NCBI RefSeq assembly: GCF_040712315.1
Contig: NC_134015.1
Span: 21,639,614-21,703,613 of the forward strand
Length of the DNA stretch: 64,000 nucleotides
Reading direction: 5' to 3'
Source: Castanea sativa
Lineage: Eukaryota; Streptophyta; Magnoliopsida; Fagales; Fagaceae
The first letter of the stretch is position 1. Every line of letters starts with the position of its first letter. The notes below the pieces were generated by a model. The model did no database searches. It was not told the origin of the DNA and worked only from the letters and a program-made list of their open reading frames with translations. The position numbers and the translations under genes were made by a program. This document shows positions 1-12,164 of this stretch, piece after piece.

Positions 1-22
1 CTCTCTCTCTCTCTCTCTCTCT
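1..22. repeat. (CT)n microsatellite
   Basis: The window opens with an uninterrupted CT dinucleotide run. It is probably the end of a longer tract cut by the window edge. Confidence 0.9.
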
Positions 23-102
23 AAGTTTCTCTTTGTATTTTTGTGATCTTCTTTCTTACGAAATTATGGTTACAAATAGGGTTTTATACATGTTGGGTTT
101 AG

Positions 103-600
103 GCTTGAGGTGGCTACAAAAGTTGCCATGGAAGCAAATATCGAAATTTCCAGTATCGGGTCTTGGTTGACCTAGTATCTAAAGAGACTCTACCGAGAAT
201 TTCTATTTGATCTTGCATGACCGAGCTTTAATCCTCACTCGACCGAGGTCTTTGTTTTTGTACAATGAATTGTTGCTTCAACCTTCAACTTCATTTCCAA
301 TATTACATTTCAATTTTAAAACCAACTAATAAAATCAAAGTTATCATGGATATCATGGAATAAGTCAACACTGGATCCTAACAAACAAGAAAACTTTCAC
401 ATTTTAGAGTTAAAATAAGGTTTAAATAATAGTGAAGATTTAGCTTGAGGTGGCTACAAGCACATCCTCTGAAGGAATAACTCCGAATTTGCATAATAAG
501 ATCTCGTTCAATCGAGAGTCTACCGAGACTTCCTGTTTCAATCATCATTGTTGCACGATCGAGCCCCGGATTGAACTCAATCAAGGCTTTCAATCTTGCA
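103..600. repeat. Two related copies of a dispersed repeat
   Basis: Two stretches (about 103-262 and 441-600) share the opening GGCTTGAGGTGGCTACAA (second copy GCTTGAGGTGGCTACAAG) and the later words TCTACCGAGA, TTGCA and CGATCGAG/GACCGAG. They are diverged copies of one non-coding repeat. No open frame across them looks coding. The rest of 1-1130 shows no gene. Confidence 0.45.
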
Positions 601-659
601 CAATAATAATAAACAAATAATAAAAAATAAAACCTTCAGCTCTCAATATACCATATAAA

Positions 660-795
660 GGGCAGTTTAGTAATATTGTTTTAATAATATTGTTTGTAAT
701 TTTTAAAAATATGTATGGATAAAAAAGTGTAAAAATACGTGTTATATTGTTTAAATACTAAAAACTGATACTTAAAATACCTCATCAAACTGCCC
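660..795. mobile_element. Small MITE with GGGCAGTTT ends
   Basis: This 136-bp AT-rich block starts GGGCAGTTTAGTAAT and ends with the inverse, ATCAAACTGCCC. That gives a TIR of about 9-12 bp. The inside has no coding frame. A weaker relative lies at 60009-60144. No clear target duplication is visible, so the superfamily is undecided. Confidence 0.5.
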
Positions 796-1137
796 ATTTT
801 CTCCAAATAACAAAACTCAATATGCAAATAAATTTATTTGTATTTTATCAAATCACTCGAAAGTCTCCTAACAATCTTTGCAGGAATTCACGAACCAAGT
901 TAATCTTGTGTACAAGGCACATCATCCGTACAATTATTTCGTCTACAAACTCTTGCTATCATGTACAATTAATTTGTCGGTAACGATTAAACTAATAATA
1001 AAGCAAAGGCCAATCATGAAATTTGAAAAGACACAAAACCTTCTCCTTTGACGTTATGTGCCATGAATGGGGGCCATGTCGCAGTTGTAATCTAGAGTGT
1101 GATCGGGATCTTCACGAGAGACCACTCAGAAATCTTC

Positions 1138-1145
1138 TATTTAAA
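1138..1145 (+). promoter_or_regulatory. TATA box of the MLP-like gene
   Basis: TATTTAAA lies about 93 bp before the ATG at 1238. Transcription would then start near 1170. This supports translation from 1238 rather than from the in-frame GTG at 1160, which would lie at or upstream of the transcription start. Confidence 0.55.
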
Positions 1146-1237
1146 GGCAATAGCCCCAAGTGTTTTCTACTGCAAAAAAACTTGTAAAGCTAGTTGGTTT
1201 TGGAAAATCATCTCCCAAAAGAAAAAAAAAGAAAAAA

Positions 1238-3827
1238 ATGTCTCTAATTGGTAACGTGGAGGCTGATGTAGAAATTAAGGCTCCCGCTGAAAAATTTCAC
1301 GAGCTCTTCAGTTGCAGGCCACACCACATATCCAATGTGTCCCCTGGCAAAGTACAGGGCTGTGCTTTACATGAAGGTGATTGGGGCAAAGAGGGCTCTG
1401 TCATCTTCTGGGACTACGTCCATGGTAAGGCGACGCCAGATCATATACTATATGTATATATGTCTATGTATTATTTTGGGTTTACGTGCTTGATCAAGCT
1501 ATATACTCAATATACTCGTAATATAGTCTAACTTTCGATGAATCACTAATGCTTCCTGCTTGACTGAACATGACAGTAGATGATGAAACAAGATATTAAT
1601 GATTACAGTTGAGTTAATGGAATGAATAGTGTGTGCCCTATCTTCTATCTAATGGGAAAAGAGAGATGGATAAGCACCATAGATAATCACATAGGATTTA
1701 GAATTAGACTGCATGTCGACTTATATTTTTGTACGGAAAAATCTATCTAAGAAAAACTGCTACTTTTTTCTTTGGTTTGGATCAATTTAAAAATAAAAAA
1801 GAATTGAGAGAAAAATATTCTCTCTTCCTTCCACGGACGGAGCTATTTCATTGGACATTCCCCACCCCCAACCCCACCTCCACCCCCACCGCCATTTAAA
1901 AAATATATATATATATCATCATATATGTATACTAATTTTAGAAATTTTGTTCTATAAAATTACATTTTGTTTCCATTAAACAATATCATTGATTCTTTTA
2001 AATGTAATGCTATACTCACAAGTTTTTTTACAACATTTTTACAAACTATTTTAGTAGCAAATTCTTATTAGTTTGCATAATGGGCTCACCACTCATAGCA
2101 TTTTTTTACTTATTAGTAATCACTTATCATATCAATAATTTATAATTAAAAAAAAAAACTTATAACTCTAGCATTTTCCTCATTTTAGTAACCATAAAAA
2201 AATTTATAGATCTACAATCTAAAACAAAATATACAAGCCCAACAAAAATAGCTCAACAATAAAAAGTACAAATAGTAAAACAAAAAAGAAAAAAAATTAA
2301 GCTCAATTAACCAATTTTATCCAAAATAAACAGCCTTGCCCTTTAAAAAATTTTAAACAAAAATAATTTTGTTCTTACCCACAATAAATAAATAAAAATC
2401 TTAACAGTTAAGTAAAAGCAAAGTGAGAGGTTGAAACCACTGCACACAGTCAATGGTAAACTACCTCCCTTAACTCAAAGTTTTAGCTCCATCCCCGTTT
2501 CCTTCCTTAGCTAGGTTGGTACTTCACTACTTGGTACATGATGAGAAAAGGAAAAAATAAAAATAAAAATAAGGTGTCATATATATTTGTAATTTTACTC
2601 TTTTTTATTAAAATTTGATATTGACAACGTATGTTAAAGAATCACTCTTTTTTCACGCATAAATTACTAACAAATACCAAAATTACCAATATATGAGTAA
2701 AGAACTATGTATATACTTCAAAGTACAAATACCATAAATTAAAAAAGAAATCATATATACACATCCTTTAACTACTAATTAAATGGCCTTTAGCATCAAA
2801 TTTTTTTTAATGTTTCCTTAAAAAAATGACTAATTAAATGAAACTTTTTAAATCATGCGTATTATTATTACTAGTCGCTAACTCGTTCTATGCACGGAAA
2901 CCTATATCTTTGTGAAGTAAACTAAAATAATTTTATAAAATCTTAAATTGATTAAAAAACTACACCATTGCATGATTCATTATTGTATAACTTCAATTTG
3001 TGTTACAATTTGATGAAAAAGTCATTCCTGGAACGTGCAATGACTTACAAAAAATTTGTTAGAAAATTTCAAATACTGCAAAAATATAACTAAAAAATAT
3101 AGATATTAAAACTTCTAAAAGACCAAAAAATATTAAAGAATCAGATGATTCACTGCTTAGAAATTATTGAAACAAAACAAAATATATATATGACTAAACA
3201 ATAGAGAAATATAATTGAAAGATGAGTTACATTCAAAAGAATAATTTCAATTATTGCAAGTTTTTTTATCTTGTATAAAACAGCTAAAAAGAATTTGGTA
3301 ATTTATGTACGAAAATTACTTTTTAAAGAAGTTGTAGTAGAATTGTTATATTATCCAAAGAAGTTGAACTTTATTAATAGTTGATAACTTTTATATTTAT
3401 CCAAATAAAGTCAGGTTTAGGATAATCTTAATATATGATTTATTTAAGTTTTTTTTATCAACATTTGAGTTTGAGTTTGAGTTTAAGTTAGACTTGTTAG
3501 AGAGATAAAGTTTCACTCTTTATTAAGTTTGAACTAAACAAAAATAATTTTGTTTAAAAAAATGATAATAATGAGTTTGAGTTTAAGTTGGATTTGTTAG
3601 AGAGATAGAGTTTCACTCCTTGTTAAGTTTAGACTAAACAAAAATAATTTTATTTTAAAAAAAAAATGATGAGTTTGAGTTTGAGTTTAAGTTTAAGTTA
3701 GACTTGTTACAGAGATAAAGTTTTACTCCTTATTAAGTTTGAAATAAATAAAAAAATATTTAAATTTAAATAAAATGATAATTTTGTTTAAATATTGTAT
3801 TGACGTGGAAAATTGTGGAAGTTTCGG

Positions 3828-3903
<76 letters not shown>

Positions 3904-5396
3904 TTGTTTAAAAAAAATGATTATAATGAGTTTGAGTTTAAATTGAATTTGTTAGAGAGATGAAGTTTCACTCCTTGTTAAGTTTGGATTAAACAAAAAT
4001 AATTTTATTTTTAAAAAATGATGAGTTTGAGTTTAAGTTGGACTTGTTAGAGAGATAGAGTTTCACTCCTTGTTAAGTTTGGACTAAATAAAAATAATTT
4101 TATTTTTAAAAAAAATGATGAGTTTGAGTTTAAGTTGGACTCGTTAGAGAGATAGAGATTCACTCCTTATTAAGTTTGGACTAAACAAAAATAATTTTAT
4201 TTAAATATTGTGCTGATGTGGAAAATTGTTTTAAAAAAATGATAAGTTTAAACTTAAGTTGGACTTGTTAGAGAGATAGAATTTCACTCCTTGTATAAAC
4301 TTTGGACTAAACAAAAATAATTTTATTTAAATAAAATGATAATTTTATTTAAATATTGTGCTAACATGAAAAATTTTGGGAGCTTTAGAGCTTTTGGTTA
4401 TATATATCTTGTGCATATATAATTTTTTTTTTTTTTTTAACGTAGAAAGGCCAAGTGTTATATTCACTACATATATTCAGGAAAGTTTAACTTGGACGTT
4501 ATCATAAAATAAAATTAAAATTAAATGAAAGAGATAAACATTTGATAAAATTTTACTAAAAAATGTTTATAAAAATCAATGTAACAATAAATGTAATTGG
4601 TGTAATCTTAAGACATATTAAATGTCTTAATTAATTATCTAGCCAAATTTGCAATAATATCTCTAGCATCACTTAAAGAAAAAAAAACATTTATAAAAAA
4701 ATATAAAAAAAAGTGGTAGGCAACTAACAAAAATAAAATCGTGGCACTCATGATTTCATGTTCAAAAATTTACATCCATTTAAAATCCCACCTACCCCAA
4801 CCTTCTCATTCTATTTTTCAAAAAAATATATTCATACGTTAAGGTGTGTTTGAATACTGCTTATTCTTGAAAACTAAAAATACTGTAACAAAATAATTTT
4901 TAAATATGTGAATAGTGCCGTGAGACCCAGTTTTAAAATTGTTTTTTTGAAAAAAGTAGTTTGTGGGTCCCATGAACAGTGCACGAGACTCACAGAAAAA
5001 TGTTAGACGCAGCTGAAAACAAATTTCAGCTCTATCCAAACATACACCAGGTATCATTACTTTTCGTTTCCTTTGCAATAGCCTGATGTTAACATCATTA
5101 ATTGGCTCTTCTAATTTGAAACTACAGATGGGAAAGCTAAAGTTGCTAAGGAGATAATCGAAGCAATAGATGAAAAAAACAACTCGATCACTTTCAAAGT
5201 TATTGAAGGAGATATGCTTCAGGAGTACAAGAGTCTCAAAGCCACTGTTAAAGCTACTCCAAAGGGTGAGGGCAGCTTGGTGCATTGGACTATGGAATAT
5301 GAAAAGCTGAACGAGAGTATTCCAGAACCAAACTCGCTGCTTCAGTTTGTACTTGATCTGAGCAAAGACCTTGATTCGCACCTTACCCAGGCATAG
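1238..5396 (+). CDS. MLP-like protein (Bet v 1 / major latex protein family), 2 exons
   Basis: The exons are 1238-1424 and 5128-5396. The donor is CATG|GTAAGG and the acceptor is ACTACAG|ATGGG. The spliced frame gives 151 residues, the usual length of major latex proteins. It begins MSLIGNVEADVEIKAPA. The family signatures are present: K-PAEKFHELF near the N terminus, HISNVSPGKVQGC, GDWG-GSVIFWDYVHDGK across the splice junction (typical of MLPs), ITFKVIEGD, and a C-terminal helix SLLQFVLDLSKDLDSHL. Proteins of this fold have a hydrophobic ligand cavity and are linked to stress or defence; the ligand here is unknown. The in-frame extension upstream to 1160 starts with GTG and is Lys-rich, so it is unlikely to be translated. 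The intron (1425-5127) is unusually long, and its single position inside the WDY-DGK region is conserved in the family. All residues are open, so the gene looks intact. Confidence 0.9.
1832..2497. mobile_element. hAT-type non-autonomous relic in the MLP intron
   Basis: The left end CACGGACGGAGCTATTT matches the inverse of the right end, AGTTTTAGCTCCATCCCCG. Flanking 8-mers are cttccttc (1824-1831) and tttccttc (2498-2505), 7 of 8 identical, as expected for an old hAT target duplication. A C-rich tract (1861-1890) sits just inside the left TIR, as in the other members of this family in the window. There is no transposase frame. Confidence 0.5.
3469..4390. repeat. Minisatellite, about 100-bp period, seven copies
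   Basis: Units start near 3469, 3573, 3671, 3926, 4021, 4119 and 4231. Each runs GAGTTTGAGTTTAAGTT-GACTTGTTAGAGAGATA-AGTTTCACTCCTT-TTAAGTTTGGACTAAAC, followed by an A-rich linker. Spacer words such as AAATATTGTGCTGATGTGG recur between some units. The array lies entirely within the MLP intron. Confidence 0.85.
3829..3900. repeat. (TA)n microsatellite
   Basis: A pure 72-bp TA run within the minisatellite. It produces a meaningless Ile-Tyr frame that should not be annotated. Confidence 0.95.
4843..5048. mobile_element. MITE of the TTTGGATA family
   Basis: The ends are GGTGTGTTTGAATA and TATCCAAACATACACC. Inside are the family words AAAATACTGTAACAAAATAATTT and GTGGGTCCCATGAACAGTGCACG. It ends about 80 bp before the 3' splice site of the MLP intron. 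Relatives lie at 24712-24945, 43990-44207, 44463-44702, 62776-62960 and 63224-63465. Confidence 0.6.
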
Positions 5397-5614
5397 ACAA
5401 AAAAAAAAAGGCTATGTTGTATTATATTGTTGTGTATGACAATAAGAGAGTGAGTCTTAGTATGACTCTTCTCTCCTATAATATTATGAATTATGAATGT
5501 AATTTTAATCTTGTGTGGCCTTACTGAAGCCATTTGATGCAGTAATAATTGAGAGGCTTTGTATTAGTTAAAAGAGTGAAAGTGGGTGATTGTTTTCTCC
5601 GGATCTATATGTGT
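5397..5614. other. 3' UTR and downstream flank of the MLP-like gene
   Basis: This is an AT-rich stretch between the MLP stop codon and the CACTA-type end. It should hold the polyadenylation region. No other feature is visible. Confidence 0.5.
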
Positions 5615-6265
5615 CACTACAAAAAAAAAGGTTCTATAGCCGTGTTTTTAAAACGTGGCTATAGCTCGAAAAAACGTGGCTATAGGACGATTTGGTCTAT
5701 AGCCGCGTTTTTTTTGGCCACGTTTTCAACCATGGCCTAAAATGTGTAACTATAGTCTTAATGGGCCTATGGCCACGTTTTTGTAGTCGTGGTTATAGGA
5801 CATACTCTAGCCACGGTTTCAGAACCGCAGCCATAGCCACGTTCTATAGCCACGTTTAAAACGTGGCTATAGGGCAATTGTTGATTGCTCGGAAGAAAGA
5901 TTAGCCGCGTTTAAAACGCGGCCATAGACTTCTTAAAAAATGCGGCCATAGTTGTGAGATAAAGCCGCGTTTTTAAAAACGTGGCTTTATTCCACAACTA
6001 TGGCCGCGTTTTAAACGCGGCTAATCTTGCTTCCGGGCAGGCAACCAATTGCCCTATAGCCACGTTTTAAACGTGGCTATAGAACATGGCTATGGCCGCG
6101 GTTCTGAAACCGTGGCTAGAGTATGTCCTATAGCCACGTTTATAAAAACGTGGCTTCAACCCATTACTGAAAACGCGACTATAACCCCTGTATCGTTTTT
6201 TGAATTTGTCTATAGCCGCGTTTTTAAAACGTGGCTATAGACTTCTTCTTTTTTTTAATTTGTAG
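5615..6265. mobile_element. CACTA-type terminus with foldback subterminal array
   Basis: The block begins CACTACAAAAAAAAAGG, the signature end of CACTA (En/Spm) transposons. It is packed with short palindromes of the form TAGCCACGTTTTAAAACGTGGCTA in both orientations. On a larger scale, 5800-5970 is the reverse complement of 5975-6150; compare TAGCCACGGTTTCAGAACCG with CGGTTCTGAAACCGTGGCTA. The whole can fold into one long hairpin centred near 5973. The right edge TTTTTTTAATTTGTAG is a worn CACTA end lacking the final TG. It is either a self-contained foldback MITE or the subterminal region of the larger CACTA element to its right. It has no coding content. Confidence 0.7.
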
Positions 6266-7439
6266 GCCACATGACAAATGCATTTACAAATGCTACTATA
6301 AATTTTACAAACGCTACTATAAAAAACCTGTCACACACATAATTCCAACTTCTTATTCCTGCAAAATTCCAACGCATGCAACAAAATAAGAATCTCAAAC
6401 CTGTCACAATCTCAATCAAGCTTTAAAGACTATGGAAAATTATCAACCTTCAAGGAATATGCAGTTGAATATAGCAAAAAAGTTGCAACAAGCATCAACA
6501 TATGATTTTTCAACCATCCTCAACTACAAACATTACACAGATGCTTCTAGGGGTTCCTTCCCATCTCCAAGCTCTTGTCTACAAGTGGATACCCTTGTTG
6601 CCTTCCAGGTAGAACACAGTTTATGTTTCAATGGCACTACAAAAATATAATGGCAGCAATTAGACAAGATTAGCGGCTGCATCTATAAATACAAACACTC
6701 TAAAATGTGGCAATGAACATTTGCTAGCCATAGAGACCATTATACTAGAGATAGCAAGCTTTACATGAGAATAAAATGTGGCAAATTGTGCCATTGAGAA
6801 CAAAATTACAAAACTACAAACCAAAATTACTGTAAAATCTTCTAATAATACTACGTTCTTCATATACACTAGAACAAAGTTTTTAACTTCGAAGGGATCT
6901 CGCAAATTGAAATTCCTTTGACAAGCTCAAAGAGAAACAATAATAAGCAATGCAAGCAAAAAAAGACCCAACCCAGAAAACCAAATGGCCATCCCACAAA
7001 CTACCTCCTTGCAACAATGTTGTATTTATAAATACAGACACTCTAATGAGAATGCTTGGTAACGTTAGACAACTTTTTACCCAATTCACGTTTATAATTC
7101 TAAAGCAATTAGAATTTTTGCGGATGAAATTTGGTCTCTACAACTTTTTACCCAATTTATGAAATCAAAATCTTCCACATTCAATGGACCATATCCATAT
7201 CAAAATAAATTGGATGTACATTATCAGCAGATGCTCTCTCAAATTTTTGCACCTAACTAGAAACAACCCATTCTCTTCTTCATCAAATGAAAATGAATGT
7301 GCAACTATCACTACAAGCTCTTTCAACCTTGTACCTCCTCTTCATCAAATTCCACAAACTTCTAAATCCAACCACACCATTCAATAAACACAATATTGTA
7401 AAATAAAACCCTATAGCAATGTAGGAAGGTGGAAAAGAT
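6266..7439. other. Non-coding interior of the CACTA region
   Basis: No convincing gene is visible. A second CACTACAAAAATA word occurs at about 6634. The string CAACTTTTTACCCAATT recurs near 7070, 7143 and 7881, suggesting internal duplications. Open frames here are short and resemble nothing I recognise. Confidence 0.4.
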
Positions 7440-7600
7440 AGACACACCTGAATATCAGACTTGGACAGACCAGGCACGTCCATGTAGAAAATGTACTCCT
7501 TGGCAACATCAAAATGTCAACTGGAATGCTCAACACACCCTTGTTCTTATTGGACTCATGTTCCTACAAAGGAAACATCAATTTCTCAAAGCTCTTCGTG
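7440..7600 (-). pseudogene. Captured fragment of a small heat-shock-protein (HSP20) gene
   Basis: The minus strand reads SIPVDIL, then after a one-base slip AKEYIFYMDVPGLSKSDIQV. This is the start of the alpha-crystallin domain of a plant sHSP, where a DVPGL-K-DIQV motif is diagnostic. Residues upstream (KSFEKLMFP, interrupted by a stop) fit the same family's N-terminal arm. Homology stops abruptly after IQV at 7440. The fragment is frameshifted, lacks the rest of the domain and cannot encode a chaperone. Its place between CACTA ends and CACTA genes suggests transposon capture. Confidence 0.55.
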
Positions 7601-8131
7601 AAATTCAACAAGTGGTTCACCAAGTCCCCACTGATCCCAACACGGCTCATTTTTTCCACTTCTTAGCAACACACACAAATGCTCCATGAATTTCAACAAA
7701 CACAATAACAAGCATTAGCAACTAACAACGACAAGAGTGATACTACATAAACTGCTTTGTCAAATTATTGTTGATGTGACACTAATTACATTGGTTTGCA
7801 CATTAATTTGGAAACTATTTATAGTAAAATTGACATAGCTTCGAAGATTTTTATTTTTTTTGAAGCATTGCTAAGGTTCGCAACTTTTTACCCAATTTTT
7901 CCTAGTAAATAGTAAAAATTCATAGCTTCTCAGTTGTCATACACTCAAAAGCACTATTAATTTCATATCATTCCCTATGCATGTCTCTTCCTAGACAACG
8001 TGACAAGTATAAACTTCACTCATCACTCTTAAACAAGCCCACTCAAAAGCAATACAAATTCCTTTGAATACCAAAGGTCAAATTCTTTCTAAACAACAAC
8101 AAAAACAAATCTTTTAAAAGTGCCGACATAC

Positions 8132-8253
8132 CTACAACTTGTGAAAGTACTGAGGCTGACCATGTCCTCTTTTAATGGTCCTAGTGCGCTCCAAAAGCCT
8201 GTCAACAAAGACTCGACTTGCCATTATCAACATGAGCGATAATGGAAACTTTC
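8132..8253 (-). pseudogene. Captured exon of a LepA/GUF1-type translation GTPase
   Basis: The minus strand reads KVSIIAHVDNGKSS, a changed P-loop region (family VDHGKS, here His to Asn). After a one-base insertion it continues with ERTRTIKRGHGQPQY-like residues typical of LepA/EF4 and its organellar homologue GUF1. The exon is flanked by what look like its own splice sites: GGATAG|GAAAG upstream and TTGTAG|GTATGT downstream. This implies capture at the DNA level with introns. It is frameshifted and non-functional. Confidence 0.6.
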
Positions 8254-8630
8254 CTATCCAACAAAATTACACAAATTAAACCAGCAAAAAGTATTAAAAT
8301 AACAATAAAGAAAACAAATCAAACCACAAATTACGAAATGGTATTGTTCATATTTCAAACTTACAATGAGAATGCATGGCTTCACTATTTAATCCTCTTG
8401 GTCGTTCTTCTATGTTGTTAAAGCATCAATGTAGTTGTCTACATATACAAGAGATACAACTACAAGGTTTTTTGTGCACAAAAAATATTGGCCATCTTTG
8501 AATGGCATGATTGACCTGTGTATAATATCAAAATAATAATAATGTCTACCATATTCCTTCATGAACAGCCAAAATATTGTCAATCTGTATATAATACAAT
8601 ATACAATCACAAAATATCCACGAAGAGTCT

Positions 8631-11600
8631 TCATTTAGATGCAGCGTTACCCTGAATACATTAAACACATCGTATTATTTCTAACGTAACAATTCATTGC
8701 AATAAACCACTATTTTCTTTAAATTAAATTAAACACAACATTTTTAGTACCTGAGACTGCAGCTGTGAAGCACTTATAAGTGGGCGTAAATCACGTAACA
8801 TGTCGCCCATTGTTTTCATCACCTCTGCCATTTGTTCGTTATGCTTTGCTTCTGATTGGGCAATTGCTGAGGTGAGTTCCGCCTTATGCTGCTCATGTAA
8901 GTCCGCGATTTGCTCCTGATGCCTTTGCTCTACCTGGGCAAGTTGGTCCCTCAAAGGTTGGTGCGAAGTTTCCAATTCAGTCATTCTATGGGCTGTTTCG
9001 ATGGACGACGGTGGAACTGTGTAGCATGAACGGTTGGACCTATTTCTTCCTAATGGAGTTGGTCCAAAACCCACCCCATGAACACGTCCAGAGCGTTCTG
9101 CCCCCATCACTTGGGCAAAAGCATCATCCTTTGACCATAGGATTCCTTCGCGCCATGATCCTTGTAGTGAGCTCCCACAATTTAAAATTTCAATCATTTG
9201 TTTCTATTATCACACAAGAACCAAATAACATAGTACTTGCTCTAAACAATTCACGCACAAAATACAAAAAAAATAGGTTACGATATACGACTTACAATCT
9301 TCTCCCCACATCAGGAGTAACAGGATGCCCTTCTTTGGTGCTGTACACTTTCGCAAAAAGCACGGCACGCTCCACTGCCTGCCCAGTTTCTTTTGCCTAC
9401 ATATTCAACATTCTCATTACAATAGTGAAAATTTATGTTGGTGATATGAAGCAGCAATCGACAACCAAACTTAGCAAATGAAATTTCACTCATAACATGC
9501 AGTATAATGTATAATAAAATAAAAACCATTACATTATTACGTTCAAGAAGACAAGTTTTGTTATCTTTATGCGAATGCTTAGTATGAAGCGGTTTTGGTC
9601 CCTATCTTTATGCATAGAAGCCAGCTTTGTTGTTGTATGTCATTGCCTAATTCCTTGACCAACATATAAATATACATATATGACAACTGTTTATAGAGAA
9701 GCAAAGTGTAACAGGTTAAAAAAAAAGTAAATATTACACACAGGTTTATATTCATTGAAATTATTAATACACTCAAGTTGTATGGTTTGTCATTGAATCA
9801 ATAGTAAGTAAAATGCATTCTGCACTCAGAATTACACCGTTGTAGTATAAAATCTAAGTTTCTAAATAAAAATAAATGACAATGTACATAACTTTTCAGA
9901 TGCATATTCCTTAATGGTTCATCAACTTCAATACATTCCTCCAACTCAACTATGACAATCATTTTTTCAAACAAAATTTCCTTTTAATATGTTACAAGGA
10001 AAGACAGCAGTTAATGGTTTACTTATTCTTACTTTGTTTGTAGGAAAATGGTTCACAAACATATTTTGAAAAAAGTATGTTGTATCCTTGTGTCAATACT
10101 CCTATCTTGTGCAAAGTGTAACAAATAGGTGTACTTTGATAGTACATTCATGCATTGTTTTTTTTTTTCCCTTCCATGTACAAGTTAAATCAGCTTCAGT
10201 TTAGATGCAAATATGAGTTTTGTAATCAATCATGTGATAGCCATGTTTATCAGTCAAAACCACCAACTAGGCATCCTACAATTGTACCTTAAACATAGTC
10301 ACACATTATCACTCTGCATTAATCACTCCTATGTGTTGTATGCATGCACCTACCAAACATATGCATGCCAATTGTATTGGAGTTGTCCACTTTCAACCTA
10401 TTTAGTTTTCCACAGAGAATGTAATAAAGGAAAGCACATTCAAAGAACAACCAATCGCTATATACCAAACCAATATAGCAAGTTCACAATGTGGCAAACA
10501 TAATTCTTAATGAAATCACTAATTAAGAACAAGAAACACCACAAGAAATGTGTATTCACAGTCATGAACATGCAAAAAAGCCAAGTCTTCCTTACCCCAA
10601 CACTGTGCTCTCATTTGCATCAATATGAAACCTCACATGGTCCTCTGACCGGACGTTTTATTACAGAATTTTACTAATGAGGCAAGCAAGGCTAACAATT
10701 CCATATTAATTCACACAAAATGCTCAAGATTCTTCTGTAAATTAGTTTCATCAAACTCTTTATATTCTTTACATTTGAATCTAAAATTGTACAATATTAA
10801 AACCCTGGGTAGTTGTTATATATTGCATTTCTTACCATATCATCTGCAGTTTTGGCAAAACTTATAGGCCCTGATCTTGCGATCTCCTTCTGTTTACCAC
10901 GACTTCTTTTGTTCGTACTACTTAATGTCTACGAACAAAAGAAAACAAAAAAAATCAGTGTGTCCATAAACTGTACTCGGTAAATTCAAATACCCCATCA
11001 TATGTATATTACCACTAACAGATAAAATAGCAAGAAAATTTCCATACCCGCGTGTCTTCATGAAACCAATAGTCAACTAGCTGAATAAACTGCTGCTCGT
11101 CAGCCCAATCTGGTCTGCTTTGAATGACATCTGCTCTCGACGCATCATCTTTGTAGCATTTCCTTTTCAACTTGCCCCGTCGATTCCTCCTCAATTCCCC
11201 CAGCTGGTGCATTGCCTAAGTCATTTGATCAGCTGGTTGGATAAATTCTGGGTCAATGATCCACCGTTTCTGCAATGCAAAAATTGAGTTAGCATAGTAC
11301 AATAGTCCACCCTACTGAAAAATCAGAGACTGACCACACACACGATTATACATAACAGTTTAAAGTAGCTTAATTTGATACTACCTTAATTTCCGTCCAA
11401 CAATCTACTTTGTTGCTAGTCGGGACACGCGTCCAAGCAGTTGGCACAAGTGAGCAGTAGACGTGGCTGAGGCAAAAAGTGCCCAACCACCTTTTGAATG
11501 TTTTTCCGCTCTCCCCAATTGCTTGGCCGTGTGCATTTAAGTCACATTCAATTTTCATGTTAGGTGGAAGACTCCATATTCGCGTAAACAGCGTATTCCC

Positions 11601-12164
11601 ACGCTTTTTATGCAAATTATTGGATGCTGGGGTTTCTTGAACTACATCATCTGCACATTCAAAAACCACCATTACGAATGAAATTTCTAAGTTCACAATT
11701 ACAGAAGTTACTGTATATAGCTCAAGTGCTCAAGTAACATGAATATGCTCTTGGTAAATGTGGACATTTTCATACTATATTATTACTTAATCTTTTTTTT
11801 CCCATTCGTTTTGTTAATTTACTTATTACTCAGTACAATAAGTGAATTAACAAAGTTTATATTTTCAAAAATTCAAAAGAAGCAATGGGCAGCCTATTGT
11901 TGTTATCTGAAGAACATAATAAAAACCATGTAAACGAACCATGGTAATAATTAATATTAATATTAAAGGAAATTTGTACACTAAAAATTCAAATTGTCCC
12001 TAGACATGTAAACTACCTGGGGGTTGCGTCTCATCATCATCACTTGCATCCTCTCTTGCCTGATCAGCCGCAAAGGCGGCGTCCAGCTCCTCCTGCACGC
12101 TCTGTCGTGAACATCTATTTCCTTCGCCAACTTCAACCACCGTTAATCCACGATCCCTTCTCAT
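8631..12164 (-). pseudogene. TNPA-like (Transposase_24, En/Spm family) gene, decayed
   Basis: Exons on the minus strand are recognisable in order. About 12164-12016: start MRRDRGLTVVEVGEGN, acidic end. About 11652-11384: LPPNMKIECDLNAHGQAIGES and GKTFKRWLG, the Transposase_24 core, ending TGGACGGAAATTAAG|GTAG. About 11270-11047: KRWIIDPEF, then RRNRRGKLKRKCYKDDASRA and QFIQLVDYWFHED. About 10920-10837: TLSSTNKRSRGKQKEIARSG. About 9398-9308: ETGQAVERAVLFAKVYSTKEG. About 9143-8751: QVMGAERSGRVHGVG and a Gln/Glu-rich coiled coil. Last exon 8651-8631: GNAASK. Splice sites are still visible at most borders. An in-frame TAG near 11218 (after DQMT) breaks the frame. Such proteins bind subterminal repeats of CACTA elements and help transposition. 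Some exon borders are approximate. Confidence 0.75.

Noticed and set aside
1160..1237. N-terminal extension of the MLP-like protein from 1160
   Set aside because: The first codon is GTG, the stretch is Lys-rich, and the TATA box at 1138 would put the transcript start at or after it. ATG 1238 gives the family length.
3775..3963. Open frame rich in Ile-Tyr
   Set aside because: It is a translation of the TA microsatellite.
9011..9481. Plus-strand 156-residue frame
   Set aside because: It runs over TNPA-like exons and introns of the opposite strand and has no recognisable domain.
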